Shown piece by piece: positions 1 through 5,292 of a stretch of DNA of 6,550 nucleotides. The first letter of the stretch is position 1. Each line of letters starts with the position of its first letter. The stretch is from Bacteroidota bacterium (GTDB taxonomy: Bacteria; Bacteroidota; Bacteroidia; B-17B0; Aurantibacillaceae), in NCBI GenBank assembly GCA_025360565.1, contig JANYBY010000334.1:1-6550 (forward strand). The letters run 5' to 3'. The notes under the pieces are model-generated. The model did not search any database, was not told the origin of the DNA, and saw only the letters and a program-made list of their open reading frames with translations. A program made the position numbers and the translations under genes.

Positions 1-447
1 TTAAGTTATAAAACAAAATTCGCTACCAAAGCGAGCGCAAACAAAGAGTGGTTGTTGGTTGACGCTGAAAATGAAGTAGTTGGTCGTTTGGCCTCTAAAG
101 TAGCCATGTTATTGCGCGGCAAGCACAAAACAAGCTTTACACCGCATTCTGATTCAGGAAGCAACGTAATAATTATTAACGCAGAAAAAGTACGCTTTAC
201 CGGTAAAAAATTAACCGATAAAGATTATATCCGTTACACCGGTTATCCGGGCGGGCAGCGTTTTGCAACCCCAAAAGAATTGTTGGCTAAAAAGCCCGAA
301 GAAATTCTATCACACGCCATTCACGGTATGTTGCCAAAAGGGCGCTTGGGCAGAACTATAAACACAAACATTCGCATTTTTGCAGGCACTAACCATGGTA
401 TGGAAGCGCAACAGCCTAAAAAAGTGGATCTAAGTAAAATTAAATAG
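1..447 (+). CDS. rplM: 50S ribosomal protein L13 (5' end just outside window)
   Basis: L13 is an early-assembling 23S rRNA-binding protein of the large ribosomal subunit. The reading frame is open from the first base of the window and begins LSYKTKFATKASANKEW, the usual N-terminal segment of Bacteroidota L13 (family members start roughly MNTLSYKT). The real ATG is therefore only about three codons upstream of base 1. The TTG at 52 gives a longer-looking legal start but would discard conserved sequence. Visible length is 148 residues against a usual 150 or so. Supporting motifs are LLVDAENEVVGRLAS, RYTGYPGG, the signature-like HGMLPKGRLGR and the C-terminal NHGMEAQQPK. The stop is TAG at 445-447, and rpsI follows after 13 bases, so the two are almost certainly co-transcribed. 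The promoter lies outside the window. Confidence 0.97.
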   Translation, partial: LSYKTKFATKASANKEWLLVDAENEVVGRLASKVAMLLRGKHKTSFTPHSDSGSNVIIINAEKVRFTGKKLTDKDYIRYTGYPGGQRFATPKELLAKKPEEILSHAIHGMLPKGRLGRTINTNIRIFAGTNHGMEAQQPKKVDLSKIK

Positions 448-460
448 AACAAAAATTTAA

Positions 461-847
461 ATGGAAGTAATAAACACATCCGGTCGCAGAAAAACTTCAG
501 TAGCACGAGCCTATGTAACAAAAGGCAGTGGCAATATTGTTGTTAATGGAAAAGATTATAAAGAGTATTTTAAAACTCCAACTTTACATTACATGGTAAC
601 TCAATCTTTAAACGTTTCTCAAGCGCTTACAGAGTGGGATGTAAAAGTAAATGTAAAAGGAGGAGGCACTACAGGACAAGCACAAGCAATTCGTTTAGCA
701 ATTGCTAAAGCTTTAGTAGAAAGCAATGCCGATTTAAAACCAAACTTACGTGCGGCAGGTTTAGTAACCCGCGATCCACGTATGGTTGAGCGTAAAAAAT
801 TCGGTCAGAAAAAAGCACGTGCACGCTTCCAATTCAGTAAACGTTAA
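461..847 (+). CDS. rpsI: 30S ribosomal protein S9
   Basis: S9 belongs to the head of the small ribosomal subunit, and its basic C-terminal tail reaches the P-site tRNA. The 128-residue product is full length for the family. It begins MEVINTSGRRKTSVARAY, carries the S9 signature region around residues 67-85 (GGGTTGQAQAIRLAIAKAL), and ends with the conserved basic tail KKARARFQFSKR, whose final Lys-Arg is the tRNA-contacting end in characterised S9 proteins. ATG 461 is the natural start. The 13-base spacer after rplM (aacaaaaatttaa) has no Shine-Dalgarno motif, as is usual in Bacteroidota. The rplM-rpsI pair is one of the most conserved gene pairs in bacteria. A 27-base spacer separates it from rpsB. 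Confidence 0.98.
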   Translation: MEVINTSGRRKTSVARAYVTKGSGNIVVNGKDYKEYFKTPTLHYMVTQSLNVSQALTEWDVKVNVKGGGTTGQAQAIRLAIAKALVESNADLKPNLRAAGLVTRDPRMVERKKFGQKKARARFQFSKR

Positions 848-874
848 TCAATTTAAAAAAGAGAGAATAATAAA

Positions 875-1738
875 ATGTCAGCAAGAACCACATTTAACGA
901 ATTACTTGAATCAGGTGCTCATTTTGGTCACCTTAAAAGCAAATGGAATCCGGCAATGGCGCCATATATTTACGCCGAAAAAAATGGAATTCATATTATC
1001 GATTTAAACAAAACCGTTGCTAAAATTGATGAAGCAGCAGATGCAATAAAACAAATTGCCCGTTCAGGACGTAAAGTTTTATTTGTAGCAACAAAAAAAC
1101 AAGCAAAAGATATTGTAGCCGAAAAAATTAAGTCAGTAAATATGCCTTATGTTACTGAACGTTGGCCGGGTGGAATGTTAACCAACTTTGCGACTATTCG
1201 TAAATCTGTTCGTCGAATGACCCAGATTGATAAAATGGCAACGGATGGCACTTTCGCTAACATTTCTAAACGTGAGCGGTTACAAATATCGCGCGAACGC
1301 GAAAAATTAGAGAATAACTTTGGTTCAATTTCTGATTTATCTCGTTTACCAGCCGCTTTATTTATTGTAGATATTACGAAAGAACATATTGCGGTTGCAG
1401 AAGCAAAACGTTTAAACATACCAACATTTGCTATTGTGGATACAAATTCAAATCCGAATTTGGTTGATTACGCTATACCCGCAAACGACGATGCCTCTAC
1501 CTCTATCGCTTACATTATTGAATTAATGGCAGCTGCTGTGAGAGAAGGTTTATCGGATCGCAAAATGGATAAAGAAGCGGTTTCTGAAGAAACAGATACA
1601 AAGGAAGAAAGTCATAACGAAGCAGAGGAATTGGCAGCAGGCGCTAAGATCAAAGGAGGCATTAAAATTGCTTCGGACGAAGAAAAAGCCGCTGGTTCTA
1701 AAAAAGGTACACGCCGCAGAGTGAGCACTAAAAAATAA
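875..1738 (+). CDS. rpsB: 30S ribosomal protein S2
   Basis: S2 is a late-assembling small-subunit protein that docks at the head-body junction and helps recruit S1. The 287-residue product shows the N-terminal S2 block (ELLESGAHFGHLKSKWNPAM, residues 9-28), the WPGGMLTNF block (97-105) and the second signature region PTFAIVDTNSNPNLVDYAIP (183-202). From about residue 231 there is a charged, low-complexity tail, acidic then Lys/Arg-rich and ending GTRRRVSTKK, which makes the protein some 45 residues longer than the 241-residue E. coli S2. Such tails are common in this phylum and are probably disordered. ATG 875 follows an A-rich leader (aaaaaagagagaataataaa) without a convincing Shine-Dalgarno site. 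It is probably transcribed with rplM-rpsI. A hairpin terminator begins 15 bases after the stop. Confidence 0.98.
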   Translation: MSARTTFNELLESGAHFGHLKSKWNPAMAPYIYAEKNGIHIIDLNKTVAKIDEAADAIKQIARSGRKVLFVATKKQAKDIVAEKIKSVNMPYVTERWPGGMLTNFATIRKSVRRMTQIDKMATDGTFANISKRERLQISREREKLENNFGSISDLSRLPAALFIVDITKEHIAVAEAKRLNIPTFAIVDTNSNPNLVDYAIPANDDASTSIAYIIELMAAAVREGLSDRKMDKEAVSEETDTKEESHNEAEELAAGAKIKGGIKIASDEEKAAGSKKGTRRRVSTKK

Positions 1739-1753
1739 TTGATAAAATTTTTT

Positions 1754-1794
1754 AAAAAGCGGTCATTCTGTAAAACAGGCTGACCGTTTTTTTT
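1754..1794 (+). terminator. Intrinsic terminator after rpsB
   Basis: An A-run is followed by the stem CGGTCA (1760-1765) and TGACCG (1781-1786). An inner CTG/CAG pairing closes a TAAAA loop, with a two-base internal mismatch, and eight T residues follow (1787-1794). The form is that of a Rho-independent terminator. It would end most rplM-rpsI-rpsB transcripts before tsf, although leakage may still couple rpsB and tsf. The A-run opposite the T-run means it could also work on the other strand. Confidence 0.85.
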
Positions 1795-1817
1795 GGAATG
1801 AAGCAGAACAAAGACAA

Positions 1818-1875
1818 TGTCAGGTCGAGCGTGTCACATCGAGAGAGCTGTCAGGTCGAGCGAAATCGAGACCTG
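1818..1875. repeat. Cluster of REP-like TGTCA-n-TCGAG repeats
   Basis: Three related 14-mers lie here: TGTCAGGTCGAGCG at 1818-1831, TGTCACATCGAGAG at 1832-1845 immediately after it, and an exact second copy of the first at 1849-1862. The third copy forms the left arm of an inverted repeat, CAGGTC (1852-1857) with GACCTG (1870-1875), around a 12-base loop. This looks like a degraded cluster of a short palindromic intergenic repeat. I recall similar GTCGAG-type intergenic palindromes in Bacteroidota genomes, but genome copy number cannot be judged from here. The rest of the rpsB-tsf spacer (1876-1950) is AT-rich leader in which I could not identify a Bacteroidota -33/-7 promoter with confidence. 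Confidence 0.6.
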
Positions 1876-1950
1876 AAACAAGAAAGTAGAACAAAGTTCA
1901 CTTTATAGTAAACAAGAAATAAACCAATAACAATAAATAAAAATAAAGAG

Positions 1951-2775
1951 ATGGCAATAACAGTAACAGATATTAATAAACTTCGTCAGCAAACAGGCGC
2001 CGGCATGATGGATTGTAAAAAAGCTTTGGAAGAAAGTAACGGCGATTTTGAAGCCGCGGTAGATTTTTTGCGTAAAAAAGGCGCAAAAGTAGCGGCTAAT
2101 CGTGCAGATAGAGATGCGAAAGAAGGAGTTGTTTTATCAAAAATAACAGCCGATAAAAAAACAGCAATTGTTGTGAGTGTAAATTGCGAAACAGATTTTG
2201 TTGCAAAAAATGCAGATTTTATTCAGTTTGCAGAAACTGTTGCAACCATTGCATTAACAAAACTACCTTCAAGTATTGATGCGTTAAAAGCATTACCTTA
2301 TAACAACGAAATTACAGTTGCCGATAAGTTTATGGAGCAAGTTGGAAAAATTGGCGAAAAGATTGACATTGGTTATTACAATGTAATTAATGCTGAACAA
2401 GTGGTTGGTTATATCCATCCGGGAAATCGTTTAGCGGTTGCCATTGGTTTCAATAAAAAAGTGAGCGATGAAGTGGCGAAAAATGTTGCCATGCAAGCCG
2501 CGGCTATGGCGCCTGTTGCCATTGATAAAGACGATGTGGATAAAGACACCATTAACCGCGAATTAGAAATTGCTCGCGAAGTAATTAGAGCCGAAGGCAA
2601 ATCGGAAGACATGGTTGAAAAAATTGCTTTAGGAAAATTAAATAAGTTTTACAAAGATTCAACTTTATTGAATCAGGAATTTTTTATTGATAATAAATTA
2701 ACGGTAAGACAATACTTACAAGGGATTGAAAAAGACCTCACGGTATTGGCTCTTAAGCGTTACTCATTATCTTAA
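1951..2775 (+). CDS. tsf: Translation elongation factor Ts (EF-Ts)
   Basis: EF-Ts is the cytoplasmic guanine-nucleotide exchange factor that recycles EF-Tu from its GDP to its GTP form. The 274-residue product has the N-terminal UBA-like domain (residues 4-44) with the family signature region LRQQTGAGMMDCKKAL (11-26). The core domain starts with CETDFVAKN (79-87), whose TDFV element contacts the EF-Tu G domain in characterised homologues. The later GYIHPGNRLAVAIGF stretch and the C-terminal lobe are present, and the length is typical for the phylum. ATG 1951 follows the A-rich leader aataaaaataaagag. The gene sits next to rpsB, as in most bacteria, but here a terminator and a repeat cluster occupy the 212-base spacer, and a strong terminator follows the stop. 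It may be transcribed largely on its own. Confidence 0.98.
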   Translation: MAITVTDINKLRQQTGAGMMDCKKALEESNGDFEAAVDFLRKKGAKVAANRADRDAKEGVVLSKITADKKTAIVVSVNCETDFVAKNADFIQFAETVATIALTKLPSSIDALKALPYNNEITVADKFMEQVGKIGEKIDIGYYNVINAEQVVGYIHPGNRLAVAIGFNKKVSDEVAKNVAMQAAAMAPVAIDKDDVDKDTINRELEIAREVIRAEGKSEDMVEKIALGKLNKFYKDSTLLNQEFFIDNKLTVRQYLQGIEKDLTVLALKRYSLS

Positions 2776-2782
2776 TGAATTT

Positions 2783-2812
2783 AAATCCCGACATTAGTCG
2801 GGATTTTTTTTT
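2783..2812 (+). terminator. Strong intrinsic terminator after tsf
   Basis: The stem is a perfect 9-bp inverted repeat, AATCCCGAC (2784-2792) and GTCGGGATT (2797-2805), with an ATTA tetraloop and a run of nine T residues (2804-2812). It begins eight bases after the tsf stop codon. This is a textbook Rho-independent terminator and implies that pyrH has its own promoter within 2813-3119. Confidence 0.92.
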
Positions 2813-2817
2813 AACTT

Positions 2818-3020
2818 CTAACCACAGAGGCACGGAGAACACAAAGAAGCACAGAGAAAAATAGTATTTATTGTTGAAAAAATAAAAATACTCCCTTGGA
2901 TGAAAAAATAAAGAATTGGAAGAATTACTACATTTAAAAAATAGTTAAATACAAAAATAAAAACTCCGCGCTCCCGATAGCTATCGGGATCATCTGTGAC
3001 CTTTGTGTCTCCGTGGTTAG
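2818..3020. repeat. Dispersed CACAGAG-type repeat with inverted arms
   Basis: The left arm (2818-2856) starts CTAACCACAGAGGCACGG and continues as loose units of about 9 bases on the pattern CACRRAGAA. The right arm (3000-3020) reads CCTTTGTGTCTCCGTGGTTAG. Its reverse complement matches the left arm apart from an 8-base gap and one missing A. The arms thus bracket about 140 bases of AT-rich DNA with no credible gene. The AACCACAGAGRCAC motif is a familiar intergenic repeat in many bacterial genomes; that is recollection, not a search. A further right-type copy lies at 3066-3102. Translation on the minus strand gives an open frame of 95 codons, which I treat as repeat sequence and not a gene. 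Confidence 0.7.
2972..2989. repeat. Perfect 18-bp palindrome
   Basis: TCCCGATAGCTATCGGGA reads the same on both strands with no spacer. It lies inside the repeat-bearing spacer before pyrH. No T-run follows and there is no room for a loop, so it is a poor terminator. It may be a dispersed palindromic word or a dyad binding site. I have an impression that CCCGATAGCTATCGGG is common between genes in Bacteroidota, but this was not tested. Confidence 0.65.
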
Positions 3021-3134
3021 TAAACATGAAATACAAAAGATAATTAGAAACAATAATTAAAAACTCAGTGTAACTCTGTGGCCTCAGTGTCTCCGTGGTT
3101 AGCAAAGAGGTTAGAAAATATGAAATACAAAAGA
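3005..3134 (+). repeat. Imperfect tandem duplication covering the pyrH start
   Basis: Two blocks occur twice in the same order. GTGTCTCCGTGGTTAG is at 3005-3020 and 3087-3102, and ATGAAATACAAAAGA is at 3026-3040 and 3120-3134. The offsets are 82 and 94 bases, so the second copy has gained 12 bases between the blocks. The second ATG block is the start of pyrH. The first encodes Met-Lys-Tyr-Lys-Arg and then stops at TAA (3041-3043). This may be a segmental duplication of the pyrH 5' end. Alternatively, a 79-base repeat inserted and left a 15-base target duplication. Confidence 0.75.
3066..3102. repeat. Third copy of the CACAGAG-type repeat, next to pyrH
   Basis: The reverse complement begins CTAACCACGGAGACACTGAG and continues through GGCCACAGAG, the same repeat as the arms at 2818 and 3000. 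It ends 17 bases before the pyrH ATG. It supplies an in-frame GTG (3078) that would extend pyrH by 14 residues of translated repeat, so it creates a false start. Confidence 0.7.
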
Positions 3135-3827
3135 ATATTATTAAAACTAAGCGGCGAAGCCCTTATGGGCAACAAAGGTTTTGGTATTGATCAGGAACGT
3201 TTAATGGAATACGCCAAAGAAATTAAGGCTGTGCATGCCGCAGGCTGCCAGATCGCGATCGTGATAGGCGGCGGAAATATTTTCAGGGGCATACAAGCCG
3301 AAAAAGGCGGTATGGATCGTGTACATGGCGATTACATGGGCATGCTGGCAACCGTTATAAACAGTATGGCCATACAAAGCGCGCTCGAAGGACTTGGTGT
3401 TGAAACACGTTTGCAAAGCGCTATTAAAATGGAACAAATTTGCGAACCCTTTATAAGAAGAAAAGCAGTAAGACATTTAGAAAAGAACCGTGTGGTTATT
3501 TTTGGTGCAGGCACGGGAAACCCTTATTTTACAACAGATACAGCGGCTGCCTTACGCGCCATTGAAATTGAAGCCAATGTTATTTTAAAAGGCACACGGG
3601 TTGATGGCATTTATACCGCCGATCCCGAAAAAGATAAAAACGCCACTAAATTTGCCACTATTAAGTTTGAAGAAGTGTACGATAAAGGTTTAGAAGTAAT
3701 GGATATGACAGCCTTTACCCTTTGTAAAGAAAATAAATTACCCATTATTGTTTTTGATATGAATAAAAAAAATAACCTCAGTAATTTAGTAAAAGGAGAT
3801 AAGGTGGGTACTTTGGTAGAGGTTTAA
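3120..3827 (+). CDS. pyrH: UMP kinase
   Basis: PyrH phosphorylates UMP to UDP with ATP and feeds all pyrimidine nucleotide synthesis; bacterial enzymes are hexamers controlled by GTP and UTP. The 235-residue product belongs to the amino-acid-kinase fold. It shows KLSGEAL (9-15, phosphate-binding Lys9), IGGGNIFRG (49-57), GGMDRVHGDYMGMLATVINS (63-82, with the UMP-binding Asp71), GAGTGNPYFTTDT (129-141) and the ATP-site DGIYTADP (162-169). ATG 3120 is chosen because MKYKRILLKLSGEAL is the normal family N-terminus. The GTG at 3078 would add 14 residues encoded by a dispersed repeat. A five-codon decoy of the same start lies 94 bases upstream. In many bacteria frr follows pyrH; here it does not, and the next elements are a small ORF and an IS. 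No clear terminator follows the stop. Confidence 0.97.
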   Translation: MKYKRILLKLSGEALMGNKGFGIDQERLMEYAKEIKAVHAAGCQIAIVIGGGNIFRGIQAEKGGMDRVHGDYMGMLATVINSMAIQSALEGLGVETRLQSAIKMEQICEPFIRRKAVRHLEKNRVVIFGAGTGNPYFTTDTAAALRAIEIEANVILKGTRVDGIYTADPEKDKNATKFATIKFEEVYDKGLEVMDMTAFTLCKENKLPIIVFDMNKKNNLSNLVKGDKVGTLVEV

Positions 3828-3866
3828 GGAAGTCAGATTTTAAATTTAAGAATTTAGATTTCAGCA

Positions 3867-4004
3867 TTGAGAATACAAACATATATCCGCTTTTCAATCA
3901 TTGTTATTTTATTATTGTCTCTCTCCTACTCTTGCAACACACGTAAAAAAGATTGCAGGGGGAAACGAAAAACAGTTAAAACCAATATGGGTGGCTGGAT
4001 GTAG
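3867..4004 (+). CDS. Possible 45-residue lipoprotein, unrecognised
   Basis: I do not recognise this small frame, but it has the shape of a tiny lipoprotein. The predicted product has a short basic N-terminus (MRIQTYIR), a hydrophobic core of about 12 residues (FSIIVILLLSLS, 9-20) and a candidate acylated Cys23 in LSYSC. A very basic tail follows: KKDC, RGKRKTVKT, ending NMGGWM. The lipobox is weak because position -3 is Ser; Bacteroidota lipoboxes are often loose, but this lowers confidence. The only usual start is TTG 3867. An in-frame TAG at 3855 limits any extension, and the start may be eroded from ATG. The TAG stop at 4002 precedes the IS end by 21 bases, so the insertion does not truncate the frame. 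It begins 39 bases after pyrH on the same strand and could be co-transcribed. Function unknown. Confidence 0.45.
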   Translation: MRIQTYIRFSIIVILLLSLSYSCNTRKKDCRGKRKTVKTNMGGWM

Positions 4005-4025
4005 GGAAATAAAAAAAGATATAGA

Positions 4026-4042
4026 GGCCAAAAATAGTTGGT
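4026..4042 (+). repeat. IS left terminal inverted repeat
   Basis: GGCCAAAAATAGTTGGT, an exact inverted match to 5267-5283. Homology between the two ends stops abruptly on both sides of this 17-mer: the base outside is A on the left and, read on the other strand, G on the right. This defines the element boundary well. Confidence 0.9.
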
Positions 4043-4080
4043 AAAAAAGCTCGTATCCCTCGTCAGTATTGAGTTTGAGC

Positions 4081-4116
4081 AAAGCTAATTGAAAGTCGTT
4101 TCAATTAGCTTTTTTT
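4081..4116 (+). terminator. Hairpin with T-run overlapping the transposase start
   Basis: A 14-bp perfect stem, AAAGCTAATTGAAA (4081-4094) and TTTCAATTAGCTTT (4099-4112), encloses a GTCG loop and runs into seven T residues (4110-4116). The T-run overlaps the first TTG start candidate at 4115. It should stop transcripts entering from pyrH. In any transcript that reads through, it would also fold up the initiation region. Hairpins that protect IS10 and IS50 from outside transcription are established precedents; the role here is inference. A transcript starting inside the element, within or after the left arm, would escape it. Confidence 0.8.
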
Positions 4117-5095
4117 GTTGGATGAAAACAGTAAAAAAAAGTCTTGTTGGGCCTGTAAAGGTGACAATGTTATTCGATGGGGAAAACAAAAAGGGAAGCA
4201 GCGCTTTAAATGTAAAGACTGCGGAATATTGTTCACACGGAATAATCCAGGTGTAACAGAATCGAATAGATTTAAATGGTTTAAAGATTGGATTATAGGT
4301 CGACAAACATTATCACAAATAAGAAAAACTGCCGGATATTCAGAACGCAGTTTAAAACGTTATTTCAGTAATTATTTATCTAAACCTCCCGTTCTTAGTG
4401 TAAGGCCTTCAGAAAAAGTGAATTTATTAATTGATGGTACTTATTTTCGAAATGATTTATGCCTGATTATTTACAGAGATAATAACATCAAGTTCACGCA
4501 ACTTTACAGATTAACAAGTGGCGAGCGATATGAAGAGATTAGAGAGGATTTAGCTAACTTATTGAAGTTAGGAGTGCAAATAGAAAGCATTACTTGTGAT
4601 GGACATAGGGCGCTCTTAAAAGCCGTAAAGAAGGAGTGTAAGCATGTAATAGTTCAAAGATGTTTGGTTCATATTCAACGCATGTGTAGAATCTGGCTCT
4701 CCTCAAGACCAAAAAGTATTGCGGGTTATGAATTAAAAAAAATAGTTGGTGTACTTCATAAAATAAAAAATCAAGATGATTGGGGTTATTGGATTGTCTC
4801 ACTCATCAATTGGTATGAGGAATATGAATTTTTTATAAATGAAAAAAGTTACAACTCCCTAACCGGAAGATATTGGTATAAGCATAAAATGATTAGAAGA
4901 TCATTCATCACTATAAAGCGGGCTTTACCAAATATGTTTCAGTATTTACACAATGATAGAATTCCCAAAACAACAAATGGATTAGAATCCTTTTTCGGGC
5001 ACTTAAAATCTCATCTCGTAGTCCATAGAGGGCTTTCCAAACAACACAGAAAAAGCTTCATCACTTGGTACCTATATTTGAAAAACTGTATGTGA
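4115..5095 (+). CDS. IS256-like DDE transposase, zinc-ribbon variant
   Basis: This enzyme cuts and joins the IS ends. The 326-residue frame starts with a zinc ribbon (Cys11, Cys14, Cys33, Cys36, as CWAC and CKDC) and a probable helix-turn-helix region (about 60-87). The catalytic core follows: Asp107 in LLIDGTYF, Asp162 in ITCDGHRALLKAV, the C-x2-H motif RCLVH (Cys183, His186) and Glu291 in TTNGLESFFGHLK. This order fits the IS256-like 'variant Zn-binding' or IS1249-type transposases. No ATG exists in frame at the 5' end; TTG 4115 or TTG 4118 must be used. The alternative is ATG 4122 in the neighbouring frame with a -1 slip, or an extra A, on the A8 run 4133-4140, giving MKTVKKKSCWAC. No catalytic residue is missing. 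The gene is convergent with the adhesin gene downstream. Confidence 0.9.
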   Translation: MLDENSKKKSCWACKGDNVIRWGKQKGKQRFKCKDCGILFTRNNPGVTESNRFKWFKDWIIGRQTLSQIRKTAGYSERSLKRYFSNYLSKPPVLSVRPSEKVNLLIDGTYFRNDLCLIIYRDNNIKFTQLYRLTSGERYEEIREDLANLLKLGVQIESITCDGHRALLKAVKKECKHVIVQRCLVHIQRMCRIWLSSRPKSIAGYELKKIVGVLHKIKNQDDWGYWIVSLINWYEEYEFFINEKSYNSLTGRYWYKHKMIRRSFITIKRALPNMFQYLHNDRIPKTTNGLESFFGHLKSHLVVHRGLSKQHRKSFITWYLYLKNCM

Positions 5096-5120
5096 GTTTT
5101 TTTCAGACCATATTTTTTCA

Positions 5121-5170
5121 AAGAATGAAAGTAAAAAGGCCTCGTAATAATTACAAGGCCTTTCATTCTT
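5121..5170 (+). terminator. Hairpin downstream of the transposase, probable terminator
   Basis: Two alternative stems share this stretch. One pairs AAAGGCCT (5135-5142) with AGGCCTTT (5156-5163), extended inward by GTA/TAC. The other pairs AAGAATGAAAG (5121-5131) with CTTTCATTCTT (5160-5170). They compete for 5160-5163. The GC-rich inner stem followed by TTTCATTCTT resembles a weak intrinsic terminator for the transposase mRNA, placed 25 bases after the stop and inside the IS. Confidence 0.5.
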
Positions 5171-5266
5171 CGAAGTAAATCATATTGCTAATTGGTTGCT
5201 CTCCAGCAGAGCCAATGTCCTCTTTTAACTTACGGTGCTATAATATCAATTATTTTTCTAAAAAAC

Positions 5267-5283
5267 ACCAACTATTTTTGGCC
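5267..5283 (-). repeat. IS right terminal inverted repeat
   Basis: ACCAACTATTTTTGGCC on the + strand, the exact reverse complement of 4026-4042. It lies 171 bases beyond the transposase stop, and the sequence outside it belongs to the spacer of the convergent gene. Confidence 0.9.
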
Positions 5284-5292
5284 CCATTACCT

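Larger units (their letters stand above)
4026..5283 (+). mobile_element. Complete insertion sequence, IS256-like, 1258 bp
   Basis: The ends are 17-base perfect terminal inverted repeats: GGCCAAAAATAGTTGGT at 4026-4042 and its complement ACCAACTATTTTTGGCC at 5267-5283. Between them is one transposase gene on the + strand that fills most of the element. Size, single-gene layout and 5'-GG ends suit an IS256-like element. The flanks directly outside (gatataga on the left, ccattacc on the right) do not match, so no 8-9 base target duplication is visible. That suggests a later adjacent deletion or rearrangement, or recombination between copies. The non-coding right end (5171-5266) also holds a small hairpin at 5191-5216, with GCTCT pairing to AGAGC. 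The transposase frame is uninterrupted, so the element may still be active. Confidence 0.88.

Noticed and set aside
52..54. TTG as the start of rplM.
   Set aside because: The frame upstream to base 1 encodes the conserved L13 N-terminus, so the gene begins outside the window.
786..1007. A + strand 73-codon frame spanning the rpsI-rpsB junction.
   Set aside because: It lies out of frame over the ends of two clear ribosomal protein genes.
2818..3102. Possible CRISPR-like repeat array.
   Set aside because: Units are about 9 bases, degenerate and in opposite orientations, without spacers of even length; no cas genes nearby.
2818..3105. Minus-strand 95-codon frame in the tsf-pyrH spacer.
   Set aside because: It begins and ends in the CACAGAG repeat arms and covers the palindrome; no domain or plausible protein character.
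3078..3119. GTG start extending pyrH by 14 residues (MASVSPWLAKRLEN).
   Set aside because: These codons are translated dispersed repeat. Family N-termini begin at MKYKRILLKLSGEAL, so ATG 3120 is the start.
4070..4077. TGAGTTTG as a Bacteroidota -7 promoter element (TAnnTTTG) inside the IS left end.
   Set aside because: Seven of eight positions fit and it would start a transcript inside the hairpin, which is attractive, but no TTG-type -33 element lies at the right distance. Not strong enough to list.
4018..5291. Target-site duplication of the IS.
   Set aside because: The 8 bases on either side (gatataga and ccattacc) do not match, and shifting the boundary by one or two bases does not help.
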